64,000 nucleotides of DNA from Desulfovibrio legallii (GTDB taxonomy: Bacteria > Desulfobacterota > Desulfovibrionia > Desulfovibrionales > Desulfovibrionaceae): positions 3,375 through 67,374 of the forward strand of contig NZ_FNBX01000016.1 in NCBI RefSeq assembly GCF_900102485.1, read 5' to 3'. The translations under genes were made by a program, and so were the position numbers. Below are positions 1 to 9,236 of the stretch, in pieces. How positions within the stretch are numbered: the first letter of the stretch is position 1; each line of letters begins with the position of its first letter. Under the pieces are notes generated by a model that was not told the origin of the DNA, ran no database searches, and saw nothing but the letters and a program-made list of their open reading frames with translations.

Positions 1-1
1 T

Positions 2-739
2 ACCACCAGGCTGGACGGCGGGCACCACATCTGGCCGTACCAGGCGCGGCAGCTCTTCTTTGGCTGCGGGCTCACGCCGGAGCAGGTGGGCAAGGGCGCG
101 GCCCTGGTGCAGAACCTGGTGCGCCTGGCCGTGGAAAAGGACGCCGTGCTGGTGGAGATCAATCCCCTGGCCGTGACCACGGCGGGGGACATTGTGGCCC
201 TGGACGCCAAGATGGATTTTGACGAAAGCGCCCTCAAACGCCACCCGGACGTGGCCGCCATGGACGACCCAGAGGAAGGCGACCCCCTGGAGCGCAAGGC
301 GCGGGAGCTGGGCGTGAACTATGTGCGCCTCTCCGGCTATGTGGGCACCATGGTCAACGGCGCGGGCCTGGCCATGGCCACTATGGACGCCATCAAGCAG
401 GCCGGGGCGGCGCCCGCCAACTTTCTGGACGCGGGCGGCGGGGCCAACGAGCAGATGGTGGCCGCGGGCTTTGAAGTCATGCTCTCCGATCCGCATGTGC
501 GGGGCATCCTGATCAATATTTTCGGCGGCATATTGCGCTGCGACATCGTGGCCCAGGGCGTGGTCAACGCGGCCCGCAAGGTGGACCTGCGCCTGCCCCT
601 GGTGGTGCGGCTGGAAGGCACCAATGTGGAAGAAGGCCGGCGCATCCTCAGGGAAAGCGGTCTGAACTTTGAAACGGCGGCCTCCATGAGCGAGGCGGCG
701 CACAAAATTGCGGCCCTCACCGCTGGAGGTGCGGCATGA
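2..739 (+). CDS. sucC: Succinyl-CoA synthetase (ADP-forming) beta subunit, 3' part only
   Basis: The reading frame is open from base 2, so the N-terminal ATP-grasp half lies outside the window. The visible 245 residues hold the end of the ATP-grasp domain (EINPLAVT, then [17 protein letters not shown]) and the C-terminal CoA-ligase domain with LDAGGGA and [10 protein letters not shown], which are family signatures. The enzyme joins succinate and CoA at the expense of ATP, or runs in reverse, as an alpha/beta complex. Its stop overlaps the sucD start (ATGA, 736-739), so the two are translationally coupled. Many sulfate reducers have an incomplete TCA cycle, so the pair may act on the product of the neighbouring acid-degradation genes; that link is inference. 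Confidence 0.93.
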   Translation, partial: TTRLDGGHHIWPYQARQLFFGCGLTPEQVGKGAALVQNLVRLAVEKDAVLVEINPLAVTTAGDIVALDAKMDFDESALKRHPDVAAMDDPEEGDPLERKARELGVNYVRLSGYVGTMVNGAGLAMATMDAIKQAGAAPANFLDAGGGANEQMVAAGFEVMLSDPHVRGILINIFGGILRCDIVAQGVVNAARKVDLRLPLVVRLEGTNVEEGRRILRESGLNFETAASMSEAAHKIAALTAGGAA

Positions 740-1611
740 GCATATTGGTCAACAAAGACACGCGCGTGCTGGTGCAGGGCCTCACGGGGCGCGAAGGCCG
801 CTTCCATACGGAGCAGATGCTGGCCTACGGCACCCAGGTGGTGGCGGGCTGCACGCCGGGCAAGGGCGGACAAAGCGTGCTGGGCGTGCCCGTGTTCAAC
901 ACCGTGGCTGCGGCCGTGAAGGCAACGGGCGCGGACGTGAGCGTGGTTTTTGTGCCCGCAAGCGTGGCCGCGGACGCCGTGTGTGAGGCCGCAGACGCGG
1001 GCCTGCGCCTGGTCATCTGCATTACGGAGCACATCCCGGTGCTGGACATGGTGCGGGTCAAGGCCCGACTCAAGGACACGGGCACGCAGCTGGTGGGCCC
1101 CAACTGCCCAGGGGTCATCACTCCCGGCCAGTGCAAGATCGGCATCCAGCCCGGCTACATCCACAAGCCCGGCTCCGTAGGGGTGATCAGCCGCTCCGGC
1201 ACCCTGACCTATGAGGCCGTGCACCAGCTTACAGCGCAGGGCCTGGGCCAGAGCACCTGCGTGGGCATCGGCGGCGACCCCGTGCCAGGCCTGTACTTTA
1301 CGGATCTGCTCAAAATGTTCCGGGAAGACCCGGAAACCGAAGCCGTCTGCCTGATCGGCGAAATTGGCGGCGACGGGGAAGAAAAGGCCGCCGCCTACAT
1401 CAAAGAAAGCGCCTACCCCAAGCCGGTGTTCGGCTTCATTGCCGGGCTTACGGCCCCCAAGGGCAAGCGCATGGGCCACGCCGGGGCCATCATCAGCGGT
1501 TCCAAAGGCCGGGGCGAGGACAAAATCGCCGCCCTGGAGGCTGCGGGCGTGACCATCATCCACGAGCTCGGCCGCCTGGGCGAAACCGTAGCCGGAACGT
1601 TGCGGGCTTAG
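736..1611 (+). CDS. sucD: Succinyl-CoA synthetase alpha subunit
   Basis: 291 residues, the normal family length. It has the N-terminal CoA-binding Rossmann fold ([22 protein letters not shown]), the central [20 protein letters not shown] segment, the [11 protein letters not shown] loop and the phosphohistidine loop GHAGAIISG near residue 246. The His in this loop is transiently phosphorylated during catalysis. The start ATG overlaps the sucC stop, with GGAGG upstream inside sucC. All catalytic motifs are intact. The gene is followed by 284 bases without a gene, so the acid-degradation run further down probably has its own promoter. Confidence 0.95.
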   Translation: MSILVNKDTRVLVQGLTGREGRFHTEQMLAYGTQVVAGCTPGKGGQSVLGVPVFNTVAAAVKATGADVSVVFVPASVAADAVCEAADAGLRLVICITEHIPVLDMVRVKARLKDTGTQLVGPNCPGVITPGQCKIGIQPGYIHKPGSVGVISRSGTLTYEAVHQLTAQGLGQSTCVGIGGDPVPGLYFTDLLKMFREDPETEAVCLIGEIGGDGEEKAAAYIKESAYPKPVFGFIAGLTAPKGKRMGHAGAIISGSKGRGEDKIAALEAAGVTIIHELGRLGETVAGTLRA

Positions 1612-1636
1612 CCCTCCAGGCCCGCAGGCGGAGGGG
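1611..1636 (+). terminator. Weak hairpin after sucD
   Basis: Arms CCCTCC (1612-1617) and GGAGGG (1630-1635) with a 12-base loop lie directly behind the sucD stop. No clear U-tract follows, so termination is uncertain. The rest of 1637-1895 shows no gene I can support. Confidence 0.25.
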
Positions 1637-1895
1637 CCTTGTCATGCCGCCCCTTCGCCTTCCAAAACCGCGTGCGGGGGGAAATATTGCCGTCCGCCGC
1701 ACGCCCGCAAGACGCGGCGAACCCGAAGCCGCGCTTGCGGAAAGACCCTGGAAAGGGCCCTGCCGCCTGGCCGTTGGTCAAAATTTCTGCCGACGGCCTG
1801 AGCAAGATTGAGGTTCCCAGCGGAAAAGATCGCCGCACGGCAAATGTCCCGGGCCGCGCGGGGGTGCCATGTCAACCGGGGAACAAGGAGCCTAT

Positions 1896-2084
1896 GTGAA
1901 AACAAAACAGCTTGTTTCTTTGATCGCGGCTGTAGCGGCCATGTTGTGGATAGCCTTCCTGTCTCCGGAAATGGAAGGCCTGAGCCCCAAGGGCAAGGCC
2001 GCGCTCGGCGTGGGCGTCTTCGGCGCCGTCTTCATGAGCCTGATGGTTTATACATACTGGACCTGGATCGGCATGTTCAAATAA
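1896..2084 (+). CDS. Small membrane protein resembling the N-terminus of a DASS transporter
   Basis: 62 residues from a GTG at 1896, chosen because AAGGAG sits 5 bases upstream at 1885-1890; the in-frame ATG at 1869 has no comparable site. Two hydrophobic segments (about residues 6-22 and 34-57) flank a short loop with LSPEMEGLSPKGKAALGV. By eye this loop matches the first cytoplasmic stretch of SLC13/DASS transporters, including LPTPEGMNLTQHKLLSI in the transporter at 7755. The protein stops where such a transporter would continue. It could be a remnant or an independent small subunit; the good Shine-Dalgarno and intact frame argue that it is expressed. Function unknown. Confidence 0.7.
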   Translation: MKTKQLVSLIAAVAAMLWIAFLSPEMEGLSPKGKAALGVGVFGAVFMSLMVYTYWTWIGMFK

Positions 2085-2225
2085 CCCGCCCGGCGCGGGC
2101 GGCAAAGAAACCGCCCGCGCCGACAGCCCTGACGGCGCGCCCCAGCTTTGCGCTCTTTTCCGCCCTTTGGCGACGCACAGCCCGACGCACGACCCTTTGC
2201 GACCTCAGCTGAAGGAGGGAGATAC

Positions 2226-3482
2226 GTGAGCAGCAACAGCCACTGGTATGACTTTATGGAACGACGCCACCTCTATGCCCTCATAGGCGGCCTCGGTGCC
2301 TGGACCATGGACGCCATGGACATGCTTTTGTACGTCATGTCGCTGACGACCATTATGAAGGAATTTCAGATCAGCATGGCCGTTGCCGGCATGCTGGCTT
2401 CCGTCACGCTGCTTTCGTCAGCCTTTGGCGGCGTCATTTTCGGCGTAGTCGCCGACAAAATAGGACGAAAAAAATCGCTGCTGATCGCCATAGCCATCTA
2501 CACCGTCTGTACCGGCCTGAGCGCCCTGGCTCGCTCCGTGCCGGAGCTCGTCCTCTACCGCACCATCCTGGGCCTGGGCATGGGCGGGGCCTGGGCCGCG
2601 GGCGCGCTGCTGGTTAACGAAACCTGGCCCTCGGAACACCGGGGCAAAGCCTCCGGCTTCATGCAGGCCGGCTGGGCCATCGGATATATGCTGGCGGCCG
2701 TGCTGGCCGGGCTGATTCTGGCCGACCACGGCTGGCGCATGCTGTTCCTTGTGGGCATTATTCCCTCTTCCATCATCCTCATCTTCATCTTTTTTGCCTG
2801 CGAAGAACCCCAGGTCTGGCTGGACTACCGCCGAAAGCAGCGCCTCACCCCAGCCAATAAGACAGAAAAAATCAGATTTTTCGATATCTTCAAGGGACGC
2901 CTGCTGCGACTTACGCTCATCGGCGTACTGTTTACCTCCTTCCTGCAGCTGGCCTATTGGGGCCTGTTCACCTGGCTACCGGGCTTTTTGTCCACACCCG
3001 TGGCCAAAGGCGGCGCGGGCATGGACATTGTGAAAACCTCCGGCTGGATCTTTGCCATGCAGCTCGGCGCGCTTGCGGGGTACTCCGCCTTCGGCTTCCT
3101 GGCGGACAAATGGGGCCGCAAACAAGCCTTCATCTTCTTTCTGGCCATTGCCGCCGTACTGGTGCCCGTGTACGGCAGCCTGCGCAGCCCTGGGTGGCTG
3201 TTTGTCCTCGGCCCCTGTATCGGCTTTTTCGGTTCGGGCTATTTCAGCGGCTTCGGGGTGCTGCTGTCAGAGATTTTCCCCACCCGCCTGCGCGGCGCCG
3301 GGCTCGGCTTCGTTTATAATACCGGACGCGGCGTCAGCGCCCTTGCGCCCATCATTATCGGCAGCCTGGCCGCGCAGTTCGGCATCGGCACCTCCCTGTT
3401 CATCACGTCGTTTTTTTACCTTTGCGGCATAGGCATCATCTTTCTGCTGCCGGAGACCAAAGGACAGGAGCTGCAAGAATGA
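2226..3482 (+). CDS. MFS transporter, metabolite:H+ symporter type
   Basis: 418 residues from the GTG at 2226, preceded by AAGGAGGGAG; an upstream in-frame ATG (2148) would add a non-hydrophobic extension and was rejected. Twelve hydrophobic segments are apparent. The MFS signature occurs in both halves: GVVADKIGRKKS after the second helix and GFLADKWGRKQ in the second half. PETKG lies near the C-terminus, as in the sugar/organic acid symporter subgroup, and WPSEHRGKASG follows helix 4. Its stop overlaps the next start (ATGA), so it is cotranscribed with two hydrolases and an oxidase pair. A carboxylate substrate is likely, but that is inference from context. Confidence 0.9.
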   Translation: MSSNSHWYDFMERRHLYALIGGLGAWTMDAMDMLLYVMSLTTIMKEFQISMAVAGMLASVTLLSSAFGGVIFGVVADKIGRKKSLLIAIAIYTVCTGLSALARSVPELVLYRTILGLGMGGAWAAGALLVNETWPSEHRGKASGFMQAGWAIGYMLAAVLAGLILADHGWRMLFLVGIIPSSIILIFIFFACEEPQVWLDYRRKQRLTPANKTEKIRFFDIFKGRLLRLTLIGVLFTSFLQLAYWGLFTWLPGFLSTPVAKGGAGMDIVKTSGWIFAMQLGALAGYSAFGFLADKWGRKQAFIFFLAIAAVLVPVYGSLRSPGWLFVLGPCIGFFGSGYFSGFGVLLSEIFPTRLRGAGLGFVYNTGRGVSALAPIIIGSLAAQFGIGTSLFITSFFYLCGIGIIFLLPETKGQELQE

Positions 3483-4348
3483 CGGACGCCACCCTGCTGC
3501 ACGGCGCGTGCGACCTGCACATCCACTTCGGGCCGGATACGACGCCGCGGAAGATGAACGCTCTGGAAACAGCCCGCGCGGCGGCCGCCGCCGGCATGCG
3601 GGCCATTCTGCTCAAATGCCACCAAAGCCCCACCCAGGGAGTGGCGGCCTGCGCGGACGCCGCCGTGGACGGCGTACGGGTGTTCGGCGGGCTGGTTCTC
3701 AACGCCGCCGTGGGCGGCATCAACCCCGCGGCGGTCAAAGCGGCCTGCGCCATGGGCGCAAAACAGGTCTGGATGCCCACGGCTTCAGCCGAACAGCATC
3801 TGCGCCACTTCGGCGGCGCGCCGGAAACGGCCGTGCCCGTTTTTGACAGCAAAGGCAGGCCCGTGCCGCACCTGGAAGAAGTGCTGGGGCTTATTGCCGA
3901 AGCGGACGTTATCCTCGGCACCGGCCATCTGAGCCCGGCCGAAAGCGTCCGGATTGCGAATCTGGCCAGGGCCTGCGGGGTGAAAAAAATACTGGTGACC
4001 CATCCGGAATTTGAATGTGTGGCCATGCCCACGGAGATGCAAAAAAGCCTGGCCGCCAAAGGGATTTTTTTTGAACGCTGCTTCTACGCCAGCATGTCGC
4101 GCCAGGGTCTGCCCGTAGAGTCCATTGCCGCGCAGATCCTGGCCGTGGGCTATGAAAGCACTGTGCTTTCTTCAGATATGGGCCAACCGGAAAATCCCGC
4201 CCCTGCACTGGCCCTGGCGGACTTCCTGCAACGCCTGGCGGCCTGCGGCCTGCCCCGCGAACGCCTGCGGCGCATGGTCTGTGACGCCCCGGCCGCGCTG
4301 CTGGGCCTGGAGCCGCCCTGCGACGGCGCAGAGGAGGCGCGCGCATGA
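3479..4348 (+). CDS. DUF6282-type metal-dependent hydrolase
   Basis: 289 residues from the ATG at 3479 that overlaps the transporter stop. The N-terminus has CDLHIHFGPD, the HxH metal-binding strand of amidohydrolase-superfamily barrels. Further His residues occur in KCHQSP, GTGHLSP and VTHPEFECV, followed by LSSDMGQPENP, which resembles the catalytic Asp strand. This fits a TIM-barrel hydrolase on a cyclic or amide/ester substrate. The DUF6282 assignment is from recalled sequence character, without a search. It is translationally coupled to the transporter before it and the MBL-fold hydrolase after it. The substrate is unknown. Confidence 0.75.
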   Translation: MTDATLLHGACDLHIHFGPDTTPRKMNALETARAAAAAGMRAILLKCHQSPTQGVAACADAAVDGVRVFGGLVLNAAVGGINPAAVKAACAMGAKQVWMPTASAEQHLRHFGGAPETAVPVFDSKGRPVPHLEEVLGLIAEADVILGTGHLSPAESVRIANLARACGVKKILVTHPEFECVAMPTEMQKSLAAKGIFFERCFYASMSRQGLPVESIAAQILAVGYESTVLSSDMGQPENPAPALALADFLQRLAACGLPRERLRRMVCDAPAALLGLEPPCDGAEEARA

Positions 4349-5103
4349 ACCTGCATGTGCTTTATGAAGGGCTGCCCGCCAGATTGGCGCAGGACTACCT
4401 TTCGTGGCCCACCTGCGCCTGCGTGCGCAGCGGCGGCGTCAACATCCTTTTTGACACGGGCTTTGCCACCCAGCGGCAACGCCTGCCGCAACGCCTGCGC
4501 GAGGCCGCCGGCCTTGCGCCGGAAGACATCCACATTGTGGTGCTGAGTCACCTGCATTACGACCATGCCTACAATTTTGACCTTTTTCCCCAGGCGCGCA
4601 TCCTGGCCCACACGCGGGAAATAGAACACGCCCTGCACGGTGCAGCCGGCGAATTTGCCTACCAGAATTTTCTGACCCAGGCCATTGCAACGAGCGGCCG
4701 CCTGGAAGGGGTGGAGGAAGGCTACAGCCCGGCCCCCGGCGTCAGCGTGCTGTTCGTGCCAGGGCACACCCCCGGCTGTCTCGCCCTGCTTCTGGAGGAT
4801 GCGGACGCGCCGCCCACCGTTCTGGCCGGGGATGCGGTAAAAAACCTGGCGGAACTGGCCACGGGGCGCATGCCCATGGTTGCGCTGCCGGAAGAAGCGG
4901 CGGCTTCCATCCGCAAAATCCGCCGCCGGGCGGCCGTGGTCGTGCCTGGGCATGACCGCATGCTGCATGTGTTTCCGGACCGGATCGAGGCCGCCGCAGG
5001 CCTGCCGCTGACCCTTGTTTACGCTGCGGGCTGCGTGCCGCCGGGGCATCCGGACCGCGTGGCCCTGGGCCTGCCTGCAAGCGCCCTGCCCGTTGTTCCG
5101 TAA
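4345..5103 (+). CDS. Metallo-beta-lactamase-fold hydrolase
   Basis: 252 residues. The metal motif HLHYDHAYN (HxHxDH, near residue 70) is intact. GHTPGCLALLLE supplies the next His, GDAVKNL the bridging Asp and PGHDRML the last His, so both metal sites look complete. Members of this branch (N-acyl homoserine lactonase or quorum-quenching-like enzymes) open lactones or thioesters; the exact reaction here cannot be read. The start overlaps the preceding stop and follows GAGGAG. Two hydrolases encoded back to back suggest successive hydrolytic steps on one imported compound, which is inference. Confidence 0.85.
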   Translation: MNLHVLYEGLPARLAQDYLSWPTCACVRSGGVNILFDTGFATQRQRLPQRLREAAGLAPEDIHIVVLSHLHYDHAYNFDLFPQARILAHTREIEHALHGAAGEFAYQNFLTQAIATSGRLEGVEEGYSPAPGVSVLFVPGHTPGCLALLLEDADAPPTVLAGDAVKNLAELATGRMPMVALPEEAAASIRKIRRRAAVVVPGHDRMLHVFPDRIEAAAGLPLTLVYAAGCVPPGHPDRVALGLPASALPVVP

Positions 5104-5153
5104 GGCCGGACGCAGACATAACGCACTTTGTTAATGGAGACCAGGAGGAAACT

Positions 5154-6533
5154 ATGTCGGAAGAATATGCCACCGCACTTACGCCGGAACACAAAAAATT
5201 TTTGCAGGATCTCTTCAAGGATGGCGTCTCCTTTGACCCGGAAACGCTGCGCGTCTACGCTTCCGACGCCAGCCTGCGCACAGGCGTGGTGCTGGCCATG
5301 GTCCGCCCGGAAAATGCGGCGCAGCTCTGCGAGTTTATGCGCTGGGCCGAAGAACAGCGCGTGGTCGTCCATCCGCGCGGGCGCGGCACCAGCCTTTCCG
5401 GCGGCTGCGTGCCCACGGTTCCCGGCATTGTGGTTTCCATGCTGGGCATGGACAGGATTCTGGACATTTCCAAGGAAGACTTCGTGGCCGTGGTGGAGCC
5501 CGGCGTCAACACCGCGCTGCTCCAGGCGGAGTGCGAGAAGCTCGGCATGTTCTATCCGCCGGATCCGGCCAGCGGCAAGGCCACCAGCGTGGGCGGCAAT
5601 GTGCTGACCTGTGCGGGCGGTCTGCGCGCCGTCAAGTACGGCGTCACCCGCGACTATGTGCTGGGCGTGGAAGCCGTGCTGCCCGGCGGCAAGATGGTCA
5701 AATTCGGCGGGCGGTCGCACAAGGACGTCATCGGGCTGGACCTGGGCCGCCTGTTTGTGGGCAGCGAAGGCAGCCTGGGCATTGTGACCAAGCTCACCCT
5801 CAAGCTCCTTCCCAAGCCCGAAGCCTCGGCCTCTGTGCTGGTGGGCTACCCTTCACTGGATGCGGCCCTGGCCTCCATGGGCAAGGTCTTTGCGGCGGGC
5901 ATTCTGCCCTGTGCCGTGGAATTCATGAATGAAACCGTGCTGGAGATCCTGACCAAAACGGGCGAAGTGCCTTGGCCGGATACGGTCAAATCTCTGCTGC
6001 TGTTCCAGGTGGACGGCAGCCGCGATACCGTGCCCCTGGAAAACGCCCGGCTCTCCAAACAGCTGGACGACGCCCTCTGGCGCATGGAAGGCGTGGGCAA
6101 GGAAGAGGAGGACAAACTCTGGGCCTACCGGCGCAGGGTTTCGGCCGCCTCCTATGTGCTGGGGCCGGACCGCATCGGCGGGGACATGGCCGTGCCGCGC
6201 GGCTCCATTCTCAAGGCCGTGCGCCGGTTTGAAGAAATTGCCGCCGCCAACGGTAAACGGCTTATCGGCTTCGGGCACGCGGGCGACGGCAACATCCACG
6301 CCAACCTGCACTACGACGCCTCAGACCCGGACGACGCCCGCCGCACCCAGAAAACCCACCACGAGCTGGACGACGCCGCCCTGGAATTCGGCGGCAGCCT
6401 TTCCGGCGAACACGGGGGCGGCTGCCTCAAGGATGTAGGCAAACAGCTGGGCAAAGAGGAACACGCCCTGATGCGCGCCGTGCGGAAGGTTTTTGACCCC
6501 CACGGCATCCTCAATCCCGGCAAGGGGTACTAA
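5154..6533 (+). CDS. FAD-binding 2-hydroxyacid dehydrogenase, GlcD/lactate dehydrogenase type
   Basis: 459 residues from the ATG at 5154, 5-6 bases behind an AGGAGG. The PCMH-type FAD domain is at about residues 35-220, with VHPRGRGTSLSGG (the FAD pyrophosphate loop) and YPPDPASGKATSVGGN. The C-terminal substrate cap has FGHAGDGNIHANL and SLSGEHGGG, whose His residues belong to the active site of D-lactate/glycolate dehydrogenases. It should oxidise a 2-hydroxyacid to a 2-oxoacid and pass electrons to the Fe-S protein encoded one base downstream, as GlcD does to GlcF. The substrate is probably the product of the upstream hydrolases. Symbol withheld because glycolate, lactate and other hydroxyacids cannot be told apart. 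Confidence 0.9.
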   Translation: MSEEYATALTPEHKKFLQDLFKDGVSFDPETLRVYASDASLRTGVVLAMVRPENAAQLCEFMRWAEEQRVVVHPRGRGTSLSGGCVPTVPGIVVSMLGMDRILDISKEDFVAVVEPGVNTALLQAECEKLGMFYPPDPASGKATSVGGNVLTCAGGLRAVKYGVTRDYVLGVEAVLPGGKMVKFGGRSHKDVIGLDLGRLFVGSEGSLGIVTKLTLKLLPKPEASASVLVGYPSLDAALASMGKVFAAGILPCAVEFMNETVLEILTKTGEVPWPDTVKSLLLFQVDGSRDTVPLENARLSKQLDDALWRMEGVGKEEEDKLWAYRRRVSAASYVLGPDRIGGDMAVPRGSILKAVRRFEEIAAANGKRLIGFGHAGDGNIHANLHYDASDPDDARRTQKTHHELDDAALEFGGSLSGEHGGGCLKDVGKQLGKEEHALMRAVRKVFDPHGILNPGKGY

Positions 6534-6534
6534 G

Positions 6535-7686
6535 ATGAAACGCGGATGCACACAGTGCGGCGAATGCCTCAACGTCTGCCCGGTCTACGCCTTGTTTAAG
6601 CGAGAGGAATACGCGCCCAAGGGCAAACGGCTGCTTATGGAACCCCTGGACGCCGAATACGGCGACGCCGCCACGGCGCAGCTCTCCTGGGAGCGCGTCC
6701 GCCATCTGGCCCGGCTCTGCGCCGGTTGCGGGCGCTGCCAGCGCGTTTGCGCGCGCAAGCTCTCCACCAGCGAACTGCTGGCCGACGCGCGGGCCAGAAA
6801 CCCCCACTGGACGCAAAGCCTGTGGGAACTCTGGATCCGCCGGGCCGGGCCGCTCTGGCCCCTGGCCGGAAAAATCTCCATGCTCGCGCCCGACGCCGCC
6901 GTGCCCGCGGGGCTGCGTTCCTCTCTGGCCACGGCCCGCGCCCTGGTGGACCTGCCCCCCATCAAACCCTGGCTTACCCTCGCGCCCACGCAAAAAGCCC
7001 CGGGCACGCCTGTGGTCCTGTTCAGCGGCTGTACCGCCGTCAACGCCCGCCCGCGCTGGGTGGCCAAGGCACGCGAGCTGCTGGCCGCCTGGGGCTACCA
7101 GGTGCTGGACGGTTCCGCCTTTACCTGCTGCGGCGGCACCCTGCACCACGCAGGCCGCTACAAGGCCCAGGAGGCGGTGCGCCAGAAGAATCTTCAGGTC
7201 TGGCGCAACCTGGGCCGCCCCCTGGTGGCGAGCTTCTGCGCCTCGTGCAAGCACAGCCTGGACGAATACGCCGCAGTGCTGCCCGAAGGCGAGGCCGCCC
7301 AGTGGAAAGAGAAGTGCCGCGGCCTTTCCGCCCTGCTGGAGCATCCCCGCATCCAGGCCACGGCGGAAGCCCCGGCCGCAGCGGCCTACCACCAGCCCTG
7401 CCACTGGGGCACGGCCGATCCTGACCTGCCCTTGCTCAAACAGGGCCTGCCAGGCCTGAAAAAAGGCACGGGATTGTGCTGCGGCATGGGCGGCATCCTC
7501 AAAATGAGCAATCCGGATCTCTCCATGGACATGGCCCGCAAATGTATGGATGGCTTTGCCCCGGAGGCCCGTCACATTATCACCGGGTGCAGCGGTTGCG
7601 TCATGCAGCTTTCTTCCGTGGCCGCCGCAAAGCACAAGGAGGTACGCCACTGGCTGGATATCGTCGCCGTGGACGCCGGAAACTGA
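6535..7686 (+). CDS. Fe-S electron-transfer subunit of hydroxyacid dehydrogenase, GlcF type
   Basis: 383 residues. The start at 6535 lies one base past the dehydrogenase stop. Two [4Fe-4S] motifs open the protein, CTQCGECLNVCP (residues 4-15) and CAGCGRCQRVC. Two CCG domains follow: CCGGTLHHAG with SFCASCKHSL, and CCGMGGILKM with GCSGCVMQL. These are the hallmarks of GlcF/LldE/HdrD-type subunits, which carry electrons from the flavin subunit toward the quinone or heterodisulfide pool. No membrane segment is seen, so it probably docks peripherally. All expected cysteines are present. Confidence 0.92.
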   Translation: MKRGCTQCGECLNVCPVYALFKREEYAPKGKRLLMEPLDAEYGDAATAQLSWERVRHLARLCAGCGRCQRVCARKLSTSELLADARARNPHWTQSLWELWIRRAGPLWPLAGKISMLAPDAAVPAGLRSSLATARALVDLPPIKPWLTLAPTQKAPGTPVVLFSGCTAVNARPRWVAKARELLAAWGYQVLDGSAFTCCGGTLHHAGRYKAQEAVRQKNLQVWRNLGRPLVASFCASCKHSLDEYAAVLPEGEAAQWKEKCRGLSALLEHPRIQATAEAPAAAAYHQPCHWGTADPDLPLLKQGLPGLKKGTGLCCGMGGILKMSNPDLSMDMARKCMDGFAPEARHIITGCSGCVMQLSSVAAAKHKEVRHWLDIVAVDAGN

Positions 7687-7754
7687 ACCCGCCCCGCAAC
7701 GACGGAAGAACCACATGCTAACCCCGCCCCCAGGGCGGACGAGGAGGCGTCTTT

Positions 7755-9218
7755 ATGGCGAACAAATTTGAAGAATACGGCAAAAAATACGGCACCGTCA
7801 TCGCCGTGCTGGTGGCCCTGCTGGTGTGGTGTCTGCCCACGCCGGAGGGCATGAACCTGACCCAGCACAAACTGCTGAGCATATTTTCCGGCGCGGTCAT
7901 CCTTTGGGTAACGCTCAGCGTTTCCGTAGCCACCAGCAGCTTTATCATCGTTTCCCTGCTCTACTTCTGGGTAGGCAACGCCGAAGGCGCCCTGAAGGGC
8001 GGCTCGCTGGTGCACAATGCCGGGTTCGCCCTTTCCGGCTTTGCCTCGCCGGCCCTGTGGATGCTCATTACCGGCTTCATCATTTCCATCGCCATGACGG
8101 AAACGGGCATGGCGCGCCGGGTGGCCCTGCACCTTATGCGCAGGTTCGGCAAAACGCCCGGCGGGGCCATCCTTTCGCCCATGATCGCCAACCTGCTGGT
8201 TGCCCCCCTTACCCCTTCCAACACGGCCCGCACGGCGGCCATGCTGCCCATTGTGGAAGGCGTGGCCCAGGCCTACCGCGTAGAGCCCGGTAAAAGCAAT
8301 TTCGGCAAAGCCCTCTTCCTGTCCAATACTTTTGCCTCCAACATCACGGCGGGCGGCTTTCTTACAGCCACCATCCCCAACCCCATTGCCATCGGCATGA
8401 TCGTGGCCGCTCTGGGCACGGCCGCTTCCGTGACCTCCTGGGGCTTCTGGGCCCTGGCCGCCCTGCCCACCACGCTCATCGTGCTTGTGGGCAGCCAGTA
8501 TGTGGTGCGCTGGCTCTTCCCGCCGGAAATGAAGACCATCCCCGGCGGGCTGGAATATGTGGAAACAGAGCTGCGCGCCATGGGGCCCACCACGCCCCGC
8601 GAAAAAAAGGCGCTGCTCTTCTTCAGCCTGGCGCTCCTCCTCTGGGCCACGGACATGTGGCACCACTTCAATTCCACCATGGTGGCCTTTGTGGTGAGCA
8701 CGCTCATCCTGCTGCCCAAGGTGGGCGTTCTTTCCTGGAAGGAGGCGCAGAAATCCATCCCCTGGGAGCTCTTTGTCTATTTTGGCGGCGTCATCACCCT
8801 GAGCAACGTGCTGACCAAGACCAAGGCCTTTGAATGGGTCATCAAATCCGGCATCACGGGCCTGGGCCTCACCAATGTGGACATGATGCCCCTGATGATC
8901 GGCCTTATGGGCTTCACCATTTTCAGCCACATTATCTGGTCCACCACCACGGCCATGGCCGGCGTCATGATCCCCATTTACATCGGCCTGGCGCAGAGCT
9001 TTGGCTTTCCCGTGGCCGGCTTTGTGCTGCCTCAGGCCATTCTTATGGGCTACGCCCTGTTCCTGCCCTTCAACACCATGGGCAACATCATCATGTTCGG
9101 CGCGGGCTACTACACGGTGAGCGAGCAGCTCAAGGCGGCCTTTGCCGTGGGCCTGTTTGCCTGGGCGGCCTGGGCGCTGACCGCCGTGGCCTGGTTCCCC
9201 GTCATTGGTTTGTATTGA
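7755..9218 (+). CDS. DASS/SLC13-family anion:sodium symporter
   Basis: 487 residues with about 11 hydrophobic segments; GAGGAGG precedes the ATG. The repeat hairpin motifs of the family are visible: TPSNTARTAAMLPI in the first half (the SNT sodium/carboxylate-binding loop) and WSTTTAMAGVMIPI in the second half. These place it with dicarboxylate or related anion symporters. A second transporter in the same run as the MFS protein may reflect a substrate/product pair or a broader substrate range. Its first 60 residues resemble the free-standing small protein at 1896-2084. Confidence 0.92.
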   Translation: MANKFEEYGKKYGTVIAVLVALLVWCLPTPEGMNLTQHKLLSIFSGAVILWVTLSVSVATSSFIIVSLLYFWVGNAEGALKGGSLVHNAGFALSGFASPALWMLITGFIISIAMTETGMARRVALHLMRRFGKTPGGAILSPMIANLLVAPLTPSNTARTAAMLPIVEGVAQAYRVEPGKSNFGKALFLSNTFASNITAGGFLTATIPNPIAIGMIVAALGTAASVTSWGFWALAALPTTLIVLVGSQYVVRWLFPPEMKTIPGGLEYVETELRAMGPTTPREKKALLFFSLALLLWATDMWHHFNSTMVAFVVSTLILLPKVGVLSWKEAQKSIPWELFVYFGGVITLSNVLTKTKAFEWVIKSGITGLGLTNVDMMPLMIGLMGFTIFSHIIWSTTTAMAGVMIPIYIGLAQSFGFPVAGFVLPQAILMGYALFLPFNTMGNIIMFGAGYYTVSEQLKAAFAVGLFAWAAWALTAVAWFPVIGLY

Positions 9219-9236
9219 TAAGGAGAGAAACGAACG

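Noticed and set aside
1745..1800. GG/GC pair upstream of the small membrane protein considered as a sigma-54 promoter
   Set aside because: The spacing is 11 bases rather than the required 10.
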